Below, piece after piece: positions 46,569 to 55,900 of a DNA stretch of 64,000 nucleotides. Source of the stretch: Pseudomonas sp. BN102 (GTDB lineage Bacteria > Pseudomonadota > Gammaproteobacteria > Pseudomonadales > Pseudomonadaceae). The notes under the pieces were generated by a model. That model was not told where the DNA came from. It worked only from the letters and a program-made list of their open reading frames with translations, and made no database searches. Both the position numbers and the translations under genes were made by a program. Location of the stretch: the NCBI RefSeq assembly GCF_029871245.1, contig NZ_SSON01000078.1:1-64000 (forward strand), read 5' to 3'. Within the stretch, counting starts at the first letter, position 1. Each line of letters starts with the position of its first letter.

Positions 46569-48299
46569 TCAGGCCTTCTTGGATTCGAGATGGGCCTTGT
46601 TCGCCGCACGGTAGGCGAAGGCCAGGATCGGGCCGAGGGTTGCGCCGCCGGCCCAGTAAGCGCGGCCGGATGCCGAGGCGACGCAGTTGCCGACACCGTA
46701 GAGCCCCGGGATGGGTTGGTTGGCGTTGTCCAGCACCTGGCCGTGGGAGTTGGTTTTCGGACCGCCCTTGGTATCAAGGTTGCCGCCGGTGATCAGCGCC
46801 GCGTAGTACGGCCCCTCCCCCGCCAAAGGGTGCAAGGTGGGGTTGGCGGAGTTCTCGCCCGGCTTCACGCTGCCATTGAAGAGCTTTTCGACGGTCAGCT
46901 CACCGCGTTGGAAGTCGCTGTCCTTGCCGGCCTTCGCCAGAGCGTTGAAGCGCGCGACGCTGCCCTTCAGGTTGTCGAGGAAGTCAGCAGCGAGCGTCAG
47001 CCCGCCGGTCTCGGAACGGTATTTCTCCAGACGCTCTTCGATGGCCTTGGCCAGGGCTTCTAGGGTGTCGCCCTTGATCACATGGCGGTCGTTGGCGCCC
47101 GCCGGGACGATGGGCGAGCCGTACTCGTCGCTGGCGCAGTAGGTCTGGGCGCGCTGGTCCCAGATGGAAATCATCACCAGGTTGGGGTACTCGGCCCTGC
47201 TGCCATCCCACTGGAAGAAGGTGGGCACCAACTCGTTGTAGACGGTCTTCTCGTTCACCACGCGCTTGCCGTACTTGTTCACCATCAGCATGGAGTCGCC
47301 GGTCATGGTGAAGATCCCGGACATGGACCCGTCCCTGGCCACGGCCTTCTCCAGCAGGATCGGGCAGGACCAGGCGTAGTTCATGTTGCGCAGCTGCACA
47401 CCGAGTTCGCTGGCGATGCGGATGAAGTCACCCTCGTTGGTCAGGGCCGCGCAGCCACCATAGACCGGGGCATTGAGGAAGTTGCGACGCAGCTCCGGGT
47501 CGTGGGTGAAGCCGCCGCTGGCGAAGATCACCGCCTTGCGGGCGCGCACCCGCAGACGAGTGCCCTCCTCGGTTTCCACCTCGACACCGATGGCGGCGCC
47601 CTGGTCGTTGGTGATCACCTTCGCCACCCGGTGGCCGGTGCGAATCACCACGCCGTCGCGGCGGGCCGCTGCGGTCAGGGTGCGGATCGCCACGCGGCCG
47701 CCGTCGGACATGCTCGGGCGCGCATCCCGGGGCACCAGCACGCGGCCCTTGGAGGCCTTGTCCTCGGGCAGCTCGCACCAGTAGTCCGGCACGTCGGCGC
47801 AATGACGGTAGGGCAGCGCATCCTTCTCGGCCAGCAGGTCCGCCGCGGGCGCGGCGCTGTCGTAGATGGCCTCGCACATCTCGTATTCCCATTCGCTCAA
47901 GCCCAGTCTCAGCAGCGCAGGGTCATAGGACTGCGGCCGGGTGAGACGGGCGACATAACGCAGGAAGTCGGGCTTGGGGTCGCTCATGCCGGCATCGCGC
48001 ATGGCCTTGTTGTTCGGCACCCAGTACCAGAACGCGGCCTTGGCAGCGGTGCCGCCTGGGCTCGCGGCCTTTTCCAGGATGACCACATCGTTGCCCAGCC
48101 AGCGGGCGAACAGGGCGGCAGGCAGGCCGCCCCCTCCCCCGCCGCAGACCACGATGTCGTGTTCGCTGTCGAATGGCTCGCCTTCCGCGCTGGCCTTGCC
48201 GACCGCCAGCCCGCCAAGGGCCATGGCCGCGGTGCCGGCGCCGGCGGCCTTGATGAAGTTGCGTCGGGAGGTGGCGAGTTTCTGTTGTTCGTCGTTCAT
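46569..48299 (-). CDS. Tat-exported FAD-dependent oxidoreductase (KstD-like)
   Basis: 576 aa. A twin-arginine signal SRRNFIK at residues 11-17 is followed by a weakly hydrophobic stretch (AGAGTAAMALGGLAVGKASA). Then the FAD Rossmann site DIVVCGGGGGGLPAALFARW (about 47-67). The C-terminus carries GGNLDTKGGPKTNSHGQVLD, GLYGVGNCVASASGRAYWAG and GATLGPILAFAYRAA, arranged as in 3-ketosteroid delta1-dehydrogenases and flavocytochrome c fumarate reductases. It probably dehydrogenates a substrate in the periplasm and passes electrons to the adjacent cytochrome c. Substrate cannot be told from sequence. Confidence 0.88.
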   Translation of the reverse strand: MNDEQQKLATSRRNFIKAAGAGTAAMALGGLAVGKASAEGEPFDSEHDIVVCGGGGGGLPAALFARWLGNDVVILEKAASPGGTAAKAAFWYWVPNNKAMRDAGMSDPKPDFLRYVARLTRPQSYDPALLRLGLSEWEYEMCEAIYDSAAPAADLLAEKDALPYRHCADVPDYWCELPEDKASKGRVLVPRDARPSMSDGGRVAIRTLTAAARRDGVVIRTGHRVAKVITNDQGAAIGVEVETEEGTRLRVRARKAVIFASGGFTHDPELRRNFLNAPVYGGCAALTNEGDFIRIASELGVQLRNMNYAWSCPILLEKAVARDGSMSGIFTMTGDSMLMVNKYGKRVVNEKTVYNELVPTFFQWDGSRAEYPNLVMISIWDQRAQTYCASDEYGSPIVPAGANDRHVIKGDTLEALAKAIEERLEKYRSETGGLTLAADFLDNLKGSVARFNALAKAGKDSDFQRGELTVEKLFNGSVKPGENSANPTLHPLAGEGPYYAALITGGNLDTKGGPKTNSHGQVLDNANQPIPGLYGVGNCVASASGRAYWAGGATLGPILAFAYRAANKAHLESKKA

Positions 48300-48383
48300 G
48301 GTCGACTCTCCAGGTGCGATGAAGGCCCCTGGCGGTATGCCGGGGCGCGTCGGGAAATGGGAAAAGGCGAGGCGCCGGGCGGG

Positions 48384-49298
48384 TTACCAGTAGTGCCAGA
48401 GCTGCAGGAACACCCCGTCGGTCACGGTGGTGTTACGGCCATGCACGCCCTTGGAGTAATGCAGCGAGACCTGGTCCCACATCTTCTGCGCATACAGGCT
48501 CTGGATGCCCGGCTTGAGCTGGAACAGCACGCCGGCACCCAGGGCGGTCTCGTTGGATTCGGAGCTGGGGATGACGTCGCCCCAGCGATCGTCGGACTCC
48601 CGGGTCTTCTGGTGGTCGTAGCTGAGGAACGGCGTCATCTGGTAGGTGGGCCGGTCGAGCACGTTGTAGCCAAGGCGCAGGTTGGCGTGGAAGGTATCGC
48701 CCGGCTCGGTGCCATGGGGGCCATCGCCACGGAGGATGCCGCCCACCAGCAGGTCGACGTTCACTCGCCCGAACCACTCGTTGTAGAAGAGCGACGGCCA
48801 GAGGGAATAGGTATCGCTGCTGACCGAGTCGGCGCCAACCGGCAGCTGCACGTAAGCCTGTGCGCCCAGGGTGCGCAGTGGCGTGGGGTTGTACCAGACG
48901 AGGCCGCCGACCAGGGGATCGCCCAGGCCGCTGACGCGCACGCCGTTGCCCCGCACCGCCACTTCCGGCACGGTGATGCTGGCGATGAAGCCGTTGTTCG
49001 GCAGGCCGTCGACCTTCCAGTAATGCAGCAACGAGGACAGGCCGACGTAGGTGTCGGTGCCGCTGCCCTTGACCTTGTCGCCGTCGTCGTCGAAGCGCTC
49101 GCTGTCGTCGTTCCACTGGACGTACTGGCCGAAGGAGTCATAGGGCTCGGTGAAGTCCGAGCTGAACTGGAAGCTCTGCGGCCGGTTGCCCGCAAAGGGG
49201 ATCCCCGAGGCCTGGGCTTGCGGGTGCGGAAGGAGGCTGGCACCCAGCATCAAAGTGCTCAGTGCCATCGAAGGGGCCCTGCTGTTTACTAAGCGCAT
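48384..49298 (-). CDS. outer-membrane protein of the MetA-pathway phenol degradation / SphA-like family
   Basis: 304 aa with AGGA nine bases before the ATG. A signal peptide ends at about residue 30 (PHPQAQA). The mature part is a beta-barrel type with alternating aromatic residues (FNEWFGRVNVDLLVGGILRG-like strands) and a C-terminal HYW. It resembles COG4313 proteins, which are coded with aromatic or hydrophobic compound degradation genes and are thought to act in uptake across the outer membrane. First gene of the five-gene cluster. Confidence 0.82.
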   Translation of the reverse strand: MRLVNSRAPSMALSTLMLGASLLPHPQAQASGIPFAGNRPQSFQFSSDFTEPYDSFGQYVQWNDDSERFDDDGDKVKGSGTDTYVGLSSLLHYWKVDGLPNNGFIASITVPEVAVRGNGVRVSGLGDPLVGGLVWYNPTPLRTLGAQAYVQLPVGADSVSSDTYSLWPSLFYNEWFGRVNVDLLVGGILRGDGPHGTEPGDTFHANLRLGYNVLDRPTYQMTPFLSYDHQKTRESDDRWGDVIPSSESNETALGAGVLFQLKPGIQSLYAQKMWDQVSLHYSKGVHGRNTTVTDGVFLQLWHYW

Positions 49299-49414
49299 TC
49301 AGGACATTCCTGCTGTTGTTCTTGTTTTCGGGACGAAGCGCTCCCGTTTGCGCGACCTCGCGGGCCGAGCAATGGGGCATCTGCAATCGGTTGCGGTGCG
49401 GTGCGGGACCGGCG

Positions 49415-49540
49415 TCAGGCGCCGCTTTCGCGCACGGTCAGGCGGTGGTGCAGGTGGATGCCGACCAGGGTTCGCAGGGCAGGCGCGCTGGAGCGGGAGT
49501 CGTGCAGAATCGAACGGGAGCGAGGTGAGTGAGGACGCAT
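49415..49540 (-). CDS. possible 41-residue Arg/His-rich peptide upstream of the flavoprotein cluster
   Basis: ATG at 49540 with AAGG eight bases upstream, TGA at 49415-49417. The product starts MRPHSPRSRSILHDSRSSAP and ends LTVRESGA. Its codons are GC3-rich as in the surrounding genes. It lies about 120 bp upstream of the outer-membrane protein gene in the same direction and could be a leader peptide. I do not recognise it and a chance frame is possible. Confidence 0.3.
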   Translation of the reverse strand: MRPHSPRSRSILHDSRSSAPALRTLVGIHLHHRLTVRESGA

Positions 49541-50042
49541 GGCATTGACCTTGTTGTTATTCGTTCGCCTGTGGCCGTCGGCAGTGACATGCGGAGGAAG
49601 GCAGCCCGCTTGCCCTGTCGGAGCCGATGCGTGGGGCGGATCGGCTCGTGCGGCTGGGGCACGCTACAAAACGCCCTCATCGGCAACAATGCCGCTTTTG
49701 CCGATATGAGTGTTCGCGAGTCGAGAACAATCAGGTATCGCTGCCAGGCTCGGGGCGCGCGGCCAGCAGGGACGGGGCTTCTGTGCAATGAGGCGGTGGC
49801 AAGGAGGGAATGGGAACGCGTGCGTGACGGCCGATAATCGCCCGGATTCCCAAATCCAGCACCCGTGGGGCTGCAACCTGGTCTTGTGGGAGCGACTTCA
49901 ATCAATCGATCAGCCAGGTCGGGAACCCAATGATTCTCGCGCCCGTCGCGCATTCCGGCGCCAGGCACAGATCGCCCGGCAACGCCTCCAACATAGTTGG
50001 GCTTGGCGGGGCTCTGCCCAACCTATTCTTGCGGCACAAAGA
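49541..50042. other. intergenic region with REP-like and hairpin repeats
   Basis: About 500 bp without a gene that I can support; the longer frames across it have poor composition. It contains a REP-like TTGTGGGAGCGACTTCAATC near 49885 and the GTTGGGC/GCCCAAC hairpin at 49996-50022, related to the one at 37961. The cmk terminator begins at 50043. Confidence 0.5.
49996..50022. repeat. dispersed hairpin repeat (GTTGGGC...GCCCAAC)
   Basis: 7-bp arms with a 13-bp loop, flanked by TA on the left and CTA on the right; same family as the amplified hairpin at 37961-38011. Confidence 0.6.
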
Positions 50043-50074
50043 AAAACGCCGCAGTCATGAGACTGCGGCGTTTT
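50043..50074. terminator. strong rho-independent terminator after cmk
   Basis: AAAACGCCGCAGTC-ATGA-GACTGCGGCGTTTT, a perfect 14-bp symmetrical stem-loop with A/T ends, active for either direction. It lies 16 bp after the cmk stop, so cmk is the last gene of its operon here. Confidence 0.9.
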
Positions 50075-50090
50075 CAGTTGCGGCGCTGGA

Positions 50091-50777
50091 TCAGTCGTCC
50101 AGGCCGAGGGCGGCGAAGGCTTCGAGGATCTTGTCCTGCACTTCTTCGATGCTGAGGCTGGTGGAATCCAGGATCAGTGCGTCTTCGGCCGGTTTGAGTG
50201 GCGCCACCGAGCGCTGGCTGTCGCGCTCGTCGCGCTCCTGGATTTCCAGCAGCAGGGAGGCTTGGTCGGCTTCCATGCCCTTGCCCTTGAGCTGCAGGTA
50301 GCGACGGCGGGCGCGCTCCTCGGCGCTGGCAGTGAGGAAGATCTTCAACTGCGCCTGGGGGAAGACAACGGTGCCCATGTCGCGGCCATCGGCGACCAGG
50401 CCGGGGGCTTCGAGGAAGGCGCGCTGGCGTTGCAGCAGGGCTTCACGCACCACCGGCAGCGCGGCGACCTGGGAGGCGCCGGCGCCCACCTGTTCGGAGC
50501 GAATCACGTCGGTGACGTCCTCGCCTTCCAGGATGATGCGCTGGCCACCACCGGCCTTGGCGTTGAACTGCACGTCCAGATGCGCCGCCAGGACCTTGAG
50601 GGATTCCTCGTTGGTCAGGTCGACGCCGTGGTTGCGCGCGGCGAAGGCCAGCAGGCGGTACAGCGCACCGGAGTCCAGCAGGCGCCAGCCCAGGCGCTTG
50701 GCCAGCAGGCCGGCGACTGTGCCCTTGCCGGAGCCGCTGGGTCCGTCGATGGCGATCACGGGCACGATGGCGCTCAT
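50091..50777 (-). CDS. cmk: cytidylate kinase
   Basis: 228 aa. P-loop [40 protein letters not shown] for CMP binding and a lid with [13 protein letters not shown]. It phosphorylates CMP and dCMP. It overlaps tyrA-aroA by 4 bp. In most proteobacteria rpsA follows cmk; here a terminator follows and no rpsA is present. Confidence 0.97.
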   Translation of the reverse strand: MSAIVPVIAIDGPSGSGKGTVAGLLAKRLGWRLLDSGALYRLLAFAARNHGVDLTNEESLKVLAAHLDVQFNAKAGGGQRIILEGEDVTDVIRSEQVGAGASQVAALPVVREALLQRQRAFLEAPGLVADGRDMGTVVFPQAQLKIFLTASAEERARRRYLQLKGKGMEADQASLLLEIQERDERDSQRSVAPLKPAEDALILDSTSLSIEEVQDKILEAFAALGLDD

Positions 50778-53017
50778 GCCTTGCCCTCTTCCGCAACGCG
50801 GATGCCGACCTGGGCCGCGAGGCCGAGGAAGTTCGGGAAGGAGGTAGCGACGTTGGCACAGTCATGGATGCGGATCGGCGCGCTGGCGCGCAGGGACGCG
50901 ACGCTGAAGGACATGGCGATGCGATGGTCGCCATGGCTCCAGACTTCGCCGCCACCCATGGGGCCGCCTTCGATGACGATGCCGTCCGGAGTCGGTTCGG
51001 CCTTCACGCCCAGGGCCTGCAGGCCGTCGGCCATGACCTGGATGCGGTCGGACTCCTTCACCCGCAATTCCTCGGCGCCGCGCAGCACGGTGCGGCCTTC
51101 GGCACAGGCGGCAGCGACGAAGAGCACGGGGAATTCGTCGATGGCCAGCGGCACCAGGTCCTCGGGGATGTCGATACCCTTCAGCTTGGCCGAACGCACA
51201 CGGATGTCCGCCACCGGTTCGCCGCCCACTTCACGGACGTTCTCCAGGGTGATGTCGCCGCCCATCAGGCGCAGGATGTCGATCACGCCGGTACGGGTCG
51301 GGTTGATGCCGACGTGCTCCAGCAGCAGCTCGGAGCCTTGGGCGATGCTGCCGGCCACCAGGAAGAAAGCGGCCGAGGAGATATCCGCCGGCACTTCGAT
51401 ACGGCAGGCGCTGAGCTTGTGGCCGCTCTCGACAGTGGCGGTGTTGCCGTCCACCTTCACCGGGTAGCCGAAGCCTTGCAGCATGCGCTCGGTGTGGTCG
51501 CGGGTCGGTGCCGGCTCGCTTACCGAGGTTTCGCCGGCGGCGTAGAGGCCGGCGAGCAGCAGGCAGGATTTCACCTGGGCGCTGGCCATCGGCATTTCGT
51601 AGCTCATGCCGCTGAGGCGCTGGCCACCGCGGATGGTGAGCGGCGGACGGCCTTCGGCGCCGGTTTCGATGACCGCGCCCATTTCGCGCAGCGGCTTGGC
51701 CACGCGGTTCATCGGGCGTTTGGACAGCGAAGCGTCACCGGTCAGGGTGGTGTCGAAGTGCTGGGCCGCCAAGAGGCCGCTGAGCAGGCGCATGGAGGTG
51801 CCGGAGTTGCCCAGGTAGAGCGGGCCGGGCGGTGGCTTCAGGCCGTGCAGGCCGACGCCGTGGATGGTCACGCGGCCGTGGTGCGGCCCCTCGATGACCA
51901 CGCCCATGTCGCGGAAGGACTGCAGGGTCGCCAGGGCGTCCTCGCCTTCGAGGAAGCCTTCGACCTCAGTGGTGCCTTCGGCCAGGGAGCCGAGCATGAT
52001 CGAACGGTGGGAAATGGACTTGTCGCCCGGCACGCGGATGCGCCCGGCAAGTTGGCCACCCGGCTGCGCCAGGTAAATCAGGTCGTTGTTGTGCATGGCG
52101 TCCACATAGGCCCTACGGGCCAGGATTTTGCTGAAATGCTCGCGGGCGAAGCGGGCGCGGGTGAACACGCCCAGCAATTCATGCCCATCCCCTGCGTCGA
52201 CCGCGCCGCGCAGGGCGTCGAGGTCGGCGCGAAAAGCGTCCAGGATGCGCAGCACCGCCTCGCGGTTGGCGAGGAAGATGTCATGCCACATCACCGGGTC
52301 GCTGCCGGCGATCCGCGTGAAATCGCGGAAGCCGCCAGCGGCGTAACGGAAAATCTCCAGGTTCTCGCTGCGCTTGGCCAGCGAGTCGACCAGGCCGAAT
52401 GCCAGCAGGTGCGGCAGGTGGCTGGTCGCGGCGAGCACCTCGTCATGGTGCTCGACTTCCATGTGTTCTACATCTGCACCCAGGGCGCGCCAGAGCTGGT
52501 CGACGTGCTGCAGGGCGTTTCTGTCGGTGTTCTCCAGCGGCGTGAGTATCACCTTGTGACGGCGGAACAGGCTGGCGTTGGCCGCCTCCACTCCGCTCTT
52601 CTCCGAGCCGGCGATGGGATGACCGGGCACGAAGAGCGCCGGCATGCCATCGAAGACCCGGCTCGCAGCGCGCACCACATTGCCCTTGGCGCTGCCGACG
52701 TCGGTCAGTATCGCGTTGCCCAGTTCCAGGCGGGCCAACTCGGCCAGGAGTTTTTCCATCGCCAGGATAGGCACCGCCAGCTGGATCACATCGGCACCGC
52801 GACAGGCAGCGGCGAGGTCGGCCTCGCAACGGTCGACCACGCCGGTTTCCACAGCGATGCGGCAGGACTCCTGGTCCTTGTCGACACCCACCACTTCGGC
52901 GAACAGCCCCTTCTCGCGCAGCCCCTTGGCAAAGGAGCCGCCGATCAGGCCGAGGCCGATCACCACCAGGCGCCCGAAGATAGGCGCGCCCTGTTGCACG
53001 GACATGACATCAGCCAC
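50774..53017 (-). CDS. tyrA-aroA: fused prephenate dehydrogenase / EPSP synthase
   Basis: 747 aa, a natural fusion known from Pseudomonas. Residues about 1-300: TyrA with NAD loop [19 protein letters not shown] and the conserved [11 protein letters not shown] and [11 protein letters not shown]. Residues about 310-747: AroA with [37 protein letters not shown] and the DHTERML segment. TyrA makes 4-hydroxyphenylpyruvate or arogenate product; AroA makes EPSP in the shikimate path. The start is a GTG at 53017 overlapping hisC by 8 bp; an ATG at 53005 is the alternative. Confidence 0.95.
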   Translation of the reverse strand: MADVMSVQQGAPIFGRLVVIGLGLIGGSFAKGLREKGLFAEVVGVDKDQESCRIAVETGVVDRCEADLAAACRGADVIQLAVPILAMEKLLAELARLELGNAILTDVGSAKGNVVRAASRVFDGMPALFVPGHPIAGSEKSGVEAANASLFRRHKVILTPLENTDRNALQHVDQLWRALGADVEHMEVEHHDEVLAATSHLPHLLAFGLVDSLAKRSENLEIFRYAAGGFRDFTRIAGSDPVMWHDIFLANREAVLRILDAFRADLDALRGAVDAGDGHELLGVFTRARFAREHFSKILARRAYVDAMHNNDLIYLAQPGGQLAGRIRVPGDKSISHRSIMLGSLAEGTTEVEGFLEGEDALATLQSFRDMGVVIEGPHHGRVTIHGVGLHGLKPPPGPLYLGNSGTSMRLLSGLLAAQHFDTTLTGDASLSKRPMNRVAKPLREMGAVIETGAEGRPPLTIRGGQRLSGMSYEMPMASAQVKSCLLLAGLYAAGETSVSEPAPTRDHTERMLQGFGYPVKVDGNTATVESGHKLSACRIEVPADISSAAFFLVAGSIAQGSELLLEHVGINPTRTGVIDILRLMGGDITLENVREVGGEPVADIRVRSAKLKGIDIPEDLVPLAIDEFPVLFVAAACAEGRTVLRGAEELRVKESDRIQVMADGLQALGVKAEPTPDGIVIEGGPMGGGEVWSHGDHRIAMSFSVASLRASAPIRIHDCANVATSFPNFLGLAAQVGIRVAEEGKA

Positions 53018-54122
53018 GGCCGAGCACCTTGGCCAGGGCCTCCAGGCAGCGGGCGTTCTCTTCGGGCAGGCCGATGGAGATGCGCAGGAAAGTAGGCATG
53101 CCGTAGCCGGCCACGGGGCGCAAGATCACGCCTTCTTGCAGCATGGCCTGGTTGATCGGCGCGGCATCGCGGCCGAAGTCGACGGCGATGAAGTTGCCCT
53201 TGGAGGGAATCCAGCCGAGGTCCAGGGCGCGGCAACCGGCTTCCAGCTGGGCCATGCCAGCATCGTTGACGCGACGGCTCTCGGCCAGGTAGTCGGCATC
53301 CTCCAACGCCGCACAGGCGGCCGCCAGGGCCAGGCTGTTGACGTTGAAAGGCTGGCGCACGCGGTTCAGTACATCCGCCACCTGGGCGCTGGACAGGCCG
53401 TAGCCGACCCGCAGCGCGGCCAGGCCATAGGCCTTGGAGAAGGTGCGTGAAACCAGCAGGTTCGGGTAACGGGCCAGGTAGTCGAGCCCGTCTGGCAGTT
53501 CATCGCCCTCGGCGTACTCGATGTAGGCCTCGTCCAGCACCACCAGGACGTTCTCCGGAACCTTGGCGAGGAAATCCTCCAGGGCTTGCGGACCGAACCA
53601 GGTGCCGGTGGGGTTGTTCGGGTTGGCGATGAACACCACGCGGGTATCGGCATCGATGGCCGCCAGCATGGCCGGCAGGTCATGACCGTAGTCCTTGGCC
53701 GGAACCACCTTGCCGGTGGCGCCCACGGCCTGGGTGGCAATGGGATAGACGGCGAAGGCGTGCTGGCTGAACACGGCGTTCAGGCCCGGTGCCAGGTAGG
53801 CGCGGGCGACCAGGTCGAGGATGTCGTTGGAGCCGTTGCCCAGGGTGACCTGGGCCGGGGTCACGCCGCAGCGCTCGGCCAGGCGGCGCTTGAGTTCGAA
53901 GCCGTTGCCATCCGGGTAGCGGGTCAGCTCGGACAGTTCGTTGCGAATCGCCTCCAGCGCTTTGGGGCTCGGACCCAGCGGGTTTTCGTTGCTGGCGAGT
54001 TTGACGATGCCGGCAGGATCGAGGTCCAGCTCGCGGGCCAGTTCATCCACCGGCTTGCCGGGCACGTAGGGCGAAAGTTTCTGCACGCCCGGCTGGGCAA
54101 GGGCGAGGAAGTCACAGCTCAT
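53010..54122 (-). CDS. hisC: histidinol-phosphate / aromatic aminotransferase
   Basis: 370 aa from the ATG at 54122 (MSCDFLALAQPGVQKLSPYV). Class II aminotransferase: VKLASNENPLGPSPKALEAI, FIANPNNPTGTWF and the PLP Lys in SRTFSKAYGLAALRVGYG. In Pseudomonas this second hisC lies with tyrA-aroA and pheA and is thought to act on imidazole-acetol phosphate and on aromatic keto acids. It precedes tyrA-aroA with overlap. Confidence 0.94.
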   Translation of the reverse strand: MSCDFLALAQPGVQKLSPYVPGKPVDELARELDLDPAGIVKLASNENPLGPSPKALEAIRNELSELTRYPDGNGFELKRRLAERCGVTPAQVTLGNGSNDILDLVARAYLAPGLNAVFSQHAFAVYPIATQAVGATGKVVPAKDYGHDLPAMLAAIDADTRVVFIANPNNPTGTWFGPQALEDFLAKVPENVLVVLDEAYIEYAEGDELPDGLDYLARYPNLLVSRTFSKAYGLAALRVGYGLSSAQVADVLNRVRQPFNVNSLALAAACAALEDADYLAESRRVNDAGMAQLEAGCRALDLGWIPSKGNFIAVDFGRDAAPINQAMLQEGVILRPVAGYGMPTFLRISIGLPEENARCLEALAKVLGRG

Positions 54123-54194
54123 AAGCAATGCTCTTGGTTCCTGTGGTCGCGATGATCGTTGTCGATTCGCTGCGGTTCAGGTCATGGCCGTTCA

Positions 54195-54806
54195 TTACGC
54201 GCCCGGCCCTTCCAGAAATCGATGGTGTCGAAGGTAGTCATGTATCTGCTGGACCGCCGTCTCCACGCTCAGGTCAGTGGTATCGAAGGTCAGCTCGGCC
54301 GCCAGTGGCTTCTCGAACGGTGAGTCCAGGCCGGTGAAATCCTTCAGCAGACCCGCGCGCGCCTTGCGATAGAGCCCTTTCGGATCACGCTGCTCGCAGA
54401 CATCCAGAGGGGTATTGACGAAGACCTCGACGAAGCGTCCCGGAAGCAGTTGGCGGATCGCGTCGCGGTCGCTGCGAAAGGGCGAGATGAAGGCGGCGAT
54501 GACGATCAATCCTGCGTCGACCATCAGCGCCGCGACTTCGCCGACCCGGCGGATGTTTTCCTTGCGGTCCTGCGCGGTGAAGCCCAGGTCGCCGTTCAGG
54601 CCATGGCGCAGGTTGTCGCCATCGAGCAGGTAGGTGTGCCGGCCCTCGCTGTGCAACCGACGCTCCAGGGCGTCGGCCAGGGTCGACTTGCCCGCGCCGC
54701 TGAAGCCGGTGAGCCAGACGAGGCACGGTTCCTGCTGCTTGAGGCTGGCGCGTTGGCCACGGCCCACCAGCAAGGAGCGCCACTCGACCTGACGGCTGCC
54801 GTCCAC
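54195..54806 (-). CDS. cysC: adenylylsulfate (APS) kinase
   Basis: 203 aa from a GTG at 54806 whose G is shared with the pheA stop (TAGTG). P-loop LTGFSGAGKSTLADALE, then DGDNLRHGLNGDLGFTAQDR and ENIRRVGEVAALMVDAG, and FVNTPLDVCEQRDPKGLYRK, all CysC signatures. It makes PAPS from APS, for sulfate assimilation or sulfation. A stand-alone cysC between pheA and hisC is not the order I know from P. aeruginosa. Fusion to cysN is absent. Confidence 0.95.
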   Translation of the reverse strand: MDGSRQVEWRSLLVGRGQRASLKQQEPCLVWLTGFSGAGKSTLADALERRLHSEGRHTYLLDGDNLRHGLNGDLGFTAQDRKENIRRVGEVAALMVDAGLIVIAAFISPFRSDRDAIRQLLPGRFVEVFVNTPLDVCEQRDPKGLYRKARAGLLKDFTGLDSPFEKPLAAELTFDTTDLSVETAVQQIHDYLRHHRFLEGPGA

Positions 54807-55900
54807 TAGAGCACCGCTTTCGGGTAGGAACCCAGCACCTTCAGGGCAACGGCTTCCTGGTTGATCTTCTCCAGAACGTCCTTGATCAGCGGATCGCGAT
54901 GGTGGCCGACGAAGTCGATGAAGAACACATAGGTCCACTTGCCGCTACGGGACGGGCGGGTCTCGATGCGGGTCAGGTCGATGCCGTTGTTGTGGAAAGG
55001 CACCAGCAGCTCATGCAGGGCGCCAGGCTTGTTGCGCATGGAGACGATGATGGAGGTCTTGTCGTCGCCGGTCGGCGGCACTTCCTGGCTGCCGATGATG
55101 AGGAAACGCGTGGAGTTGTCCGGACGGTCCTCGATCTTCTCGCAGAGCTTGGTCAGGCCGTAGAGGCTGGCCGCCATGTCACCGGCGATGGCCGCCGAGT
55201 TCCACTCGCTCTTCACCCTTTTCGCGGCGTCGGCGTTGCTGGACACCGCCACGCGTTCGACGTTCGGGTAATGGGCGTCCAGCCACTTGCGGCACTGGGC
55301 CAGGGACTGGGCGTGGGAGTAGATGCGGGTGATGTTGTCGGTCTTGGTGGTATCGCCCACCAGCAGATGGTGGTGGATACGCAGCTCCACTTCACCGCAG
55401 ATGACCATGTCGTGCTCGAGGAAGCTGTCGAGGGTGTGGTTCACCGCGCCCTCGGTGGAGTTCTCCACGGGCACCACGCCGAAGTTCACCGCACCGGCGG
55501 CGACTTCGCGAAAGACTTCGTCGATGGCCGCCATCGGCGCGCTGATCACCGCATGGCCGAAATGCTTGAGCGCCGCGGCCTGGGTGAAAGTGCCCTCGGG
55601 GCCGAGGTAGGCGACCTTGAGCGGCTGCTCCAGGGCGAGGCAGGAGGACATGATCTCGCGGAACAGCCGCGCCATCTCTTCGTTGTCCAGCGGGCCCTTG
55701 TTGCGGTCCATGATGTGCTTGAGCACCCAGGCCTCGCGCTCGGGGCGGTAGAAGACCGGCGTCTCGCCCGCGGGCAGGGACTGCATCTTCACCCGCGCCA
55801 CGTCCTGGGCGCAGCGAGCGCGCTCGCTGATCAGCTCGAGGATCTTCTCGTCGAGGTTGTCGATGCGTACCCGCAGCGCCTTGAGTTCTTGCTCGGACAT
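54806..55900 (-). CDS. pheA: bifunctional chorismate mutase / prephenate dehydratase
   Basis: 364 aa from the ATG at 55900, which shares its A with the serC stop (TGATG). AroQ chorismate mutase (LKALRVRIDNLDEKILELIS) at residues 6-90, prephenate dehydratase (VAYLGPEGTFTQAAALKHFG, GVVPVENSTEGAVNHTLD) about 95-270, then an ACT domain (KPGALHELLVPFHNNGIDLT, ESRP-type ETRPSRSGKW) for feedback by phenylalanine. It leads to phenylpyruvate. Confidence 0.97.
   Translation of the reverse strand: MSEQELKALRVRIDNLDEKILELISERARCAQDVARVKMQSLPAGETPVFYRPEREAWVLKHIMDRNKGPLDNEEMARLFREIMSSCLALEQPLKVAYLGPEGTFTQAAALKHFGHAVISAPMAAIDEVFREVAAGAVNFGVVPVENSTEGAVNHTLDSFLEHDMVICGEVELRIHHHLLVGDTTKTDNITRIYSHAQSLAQCRKWLDAHYPNVERVAVSSNADAAKRVKSEWNSAAIAGDMAASLYGLTKLCEKIEDRPDNSTRFLIIGSQEVPPTGDDKTSIIVSMRNKPGALHELLVPFHNNGIDLTRIETRPSRSGKWTYVFFIDFVGHHRDPLIKDVLEKINQEAVALKVLGSYPKAVL

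Noticed and set aside
49438-49968. 176-codon open frame in the cmk-upstream gap
   Set aside because: Low-complexity Arg/Pro/Ser-rich product without ribosome binding site, crossing REP-like DNA.
50774-53017. Frameshift or misassembly joining tyrA and aroA
   Set aside because: The fusion is known from Pseudomonas and both halves have all motifs.
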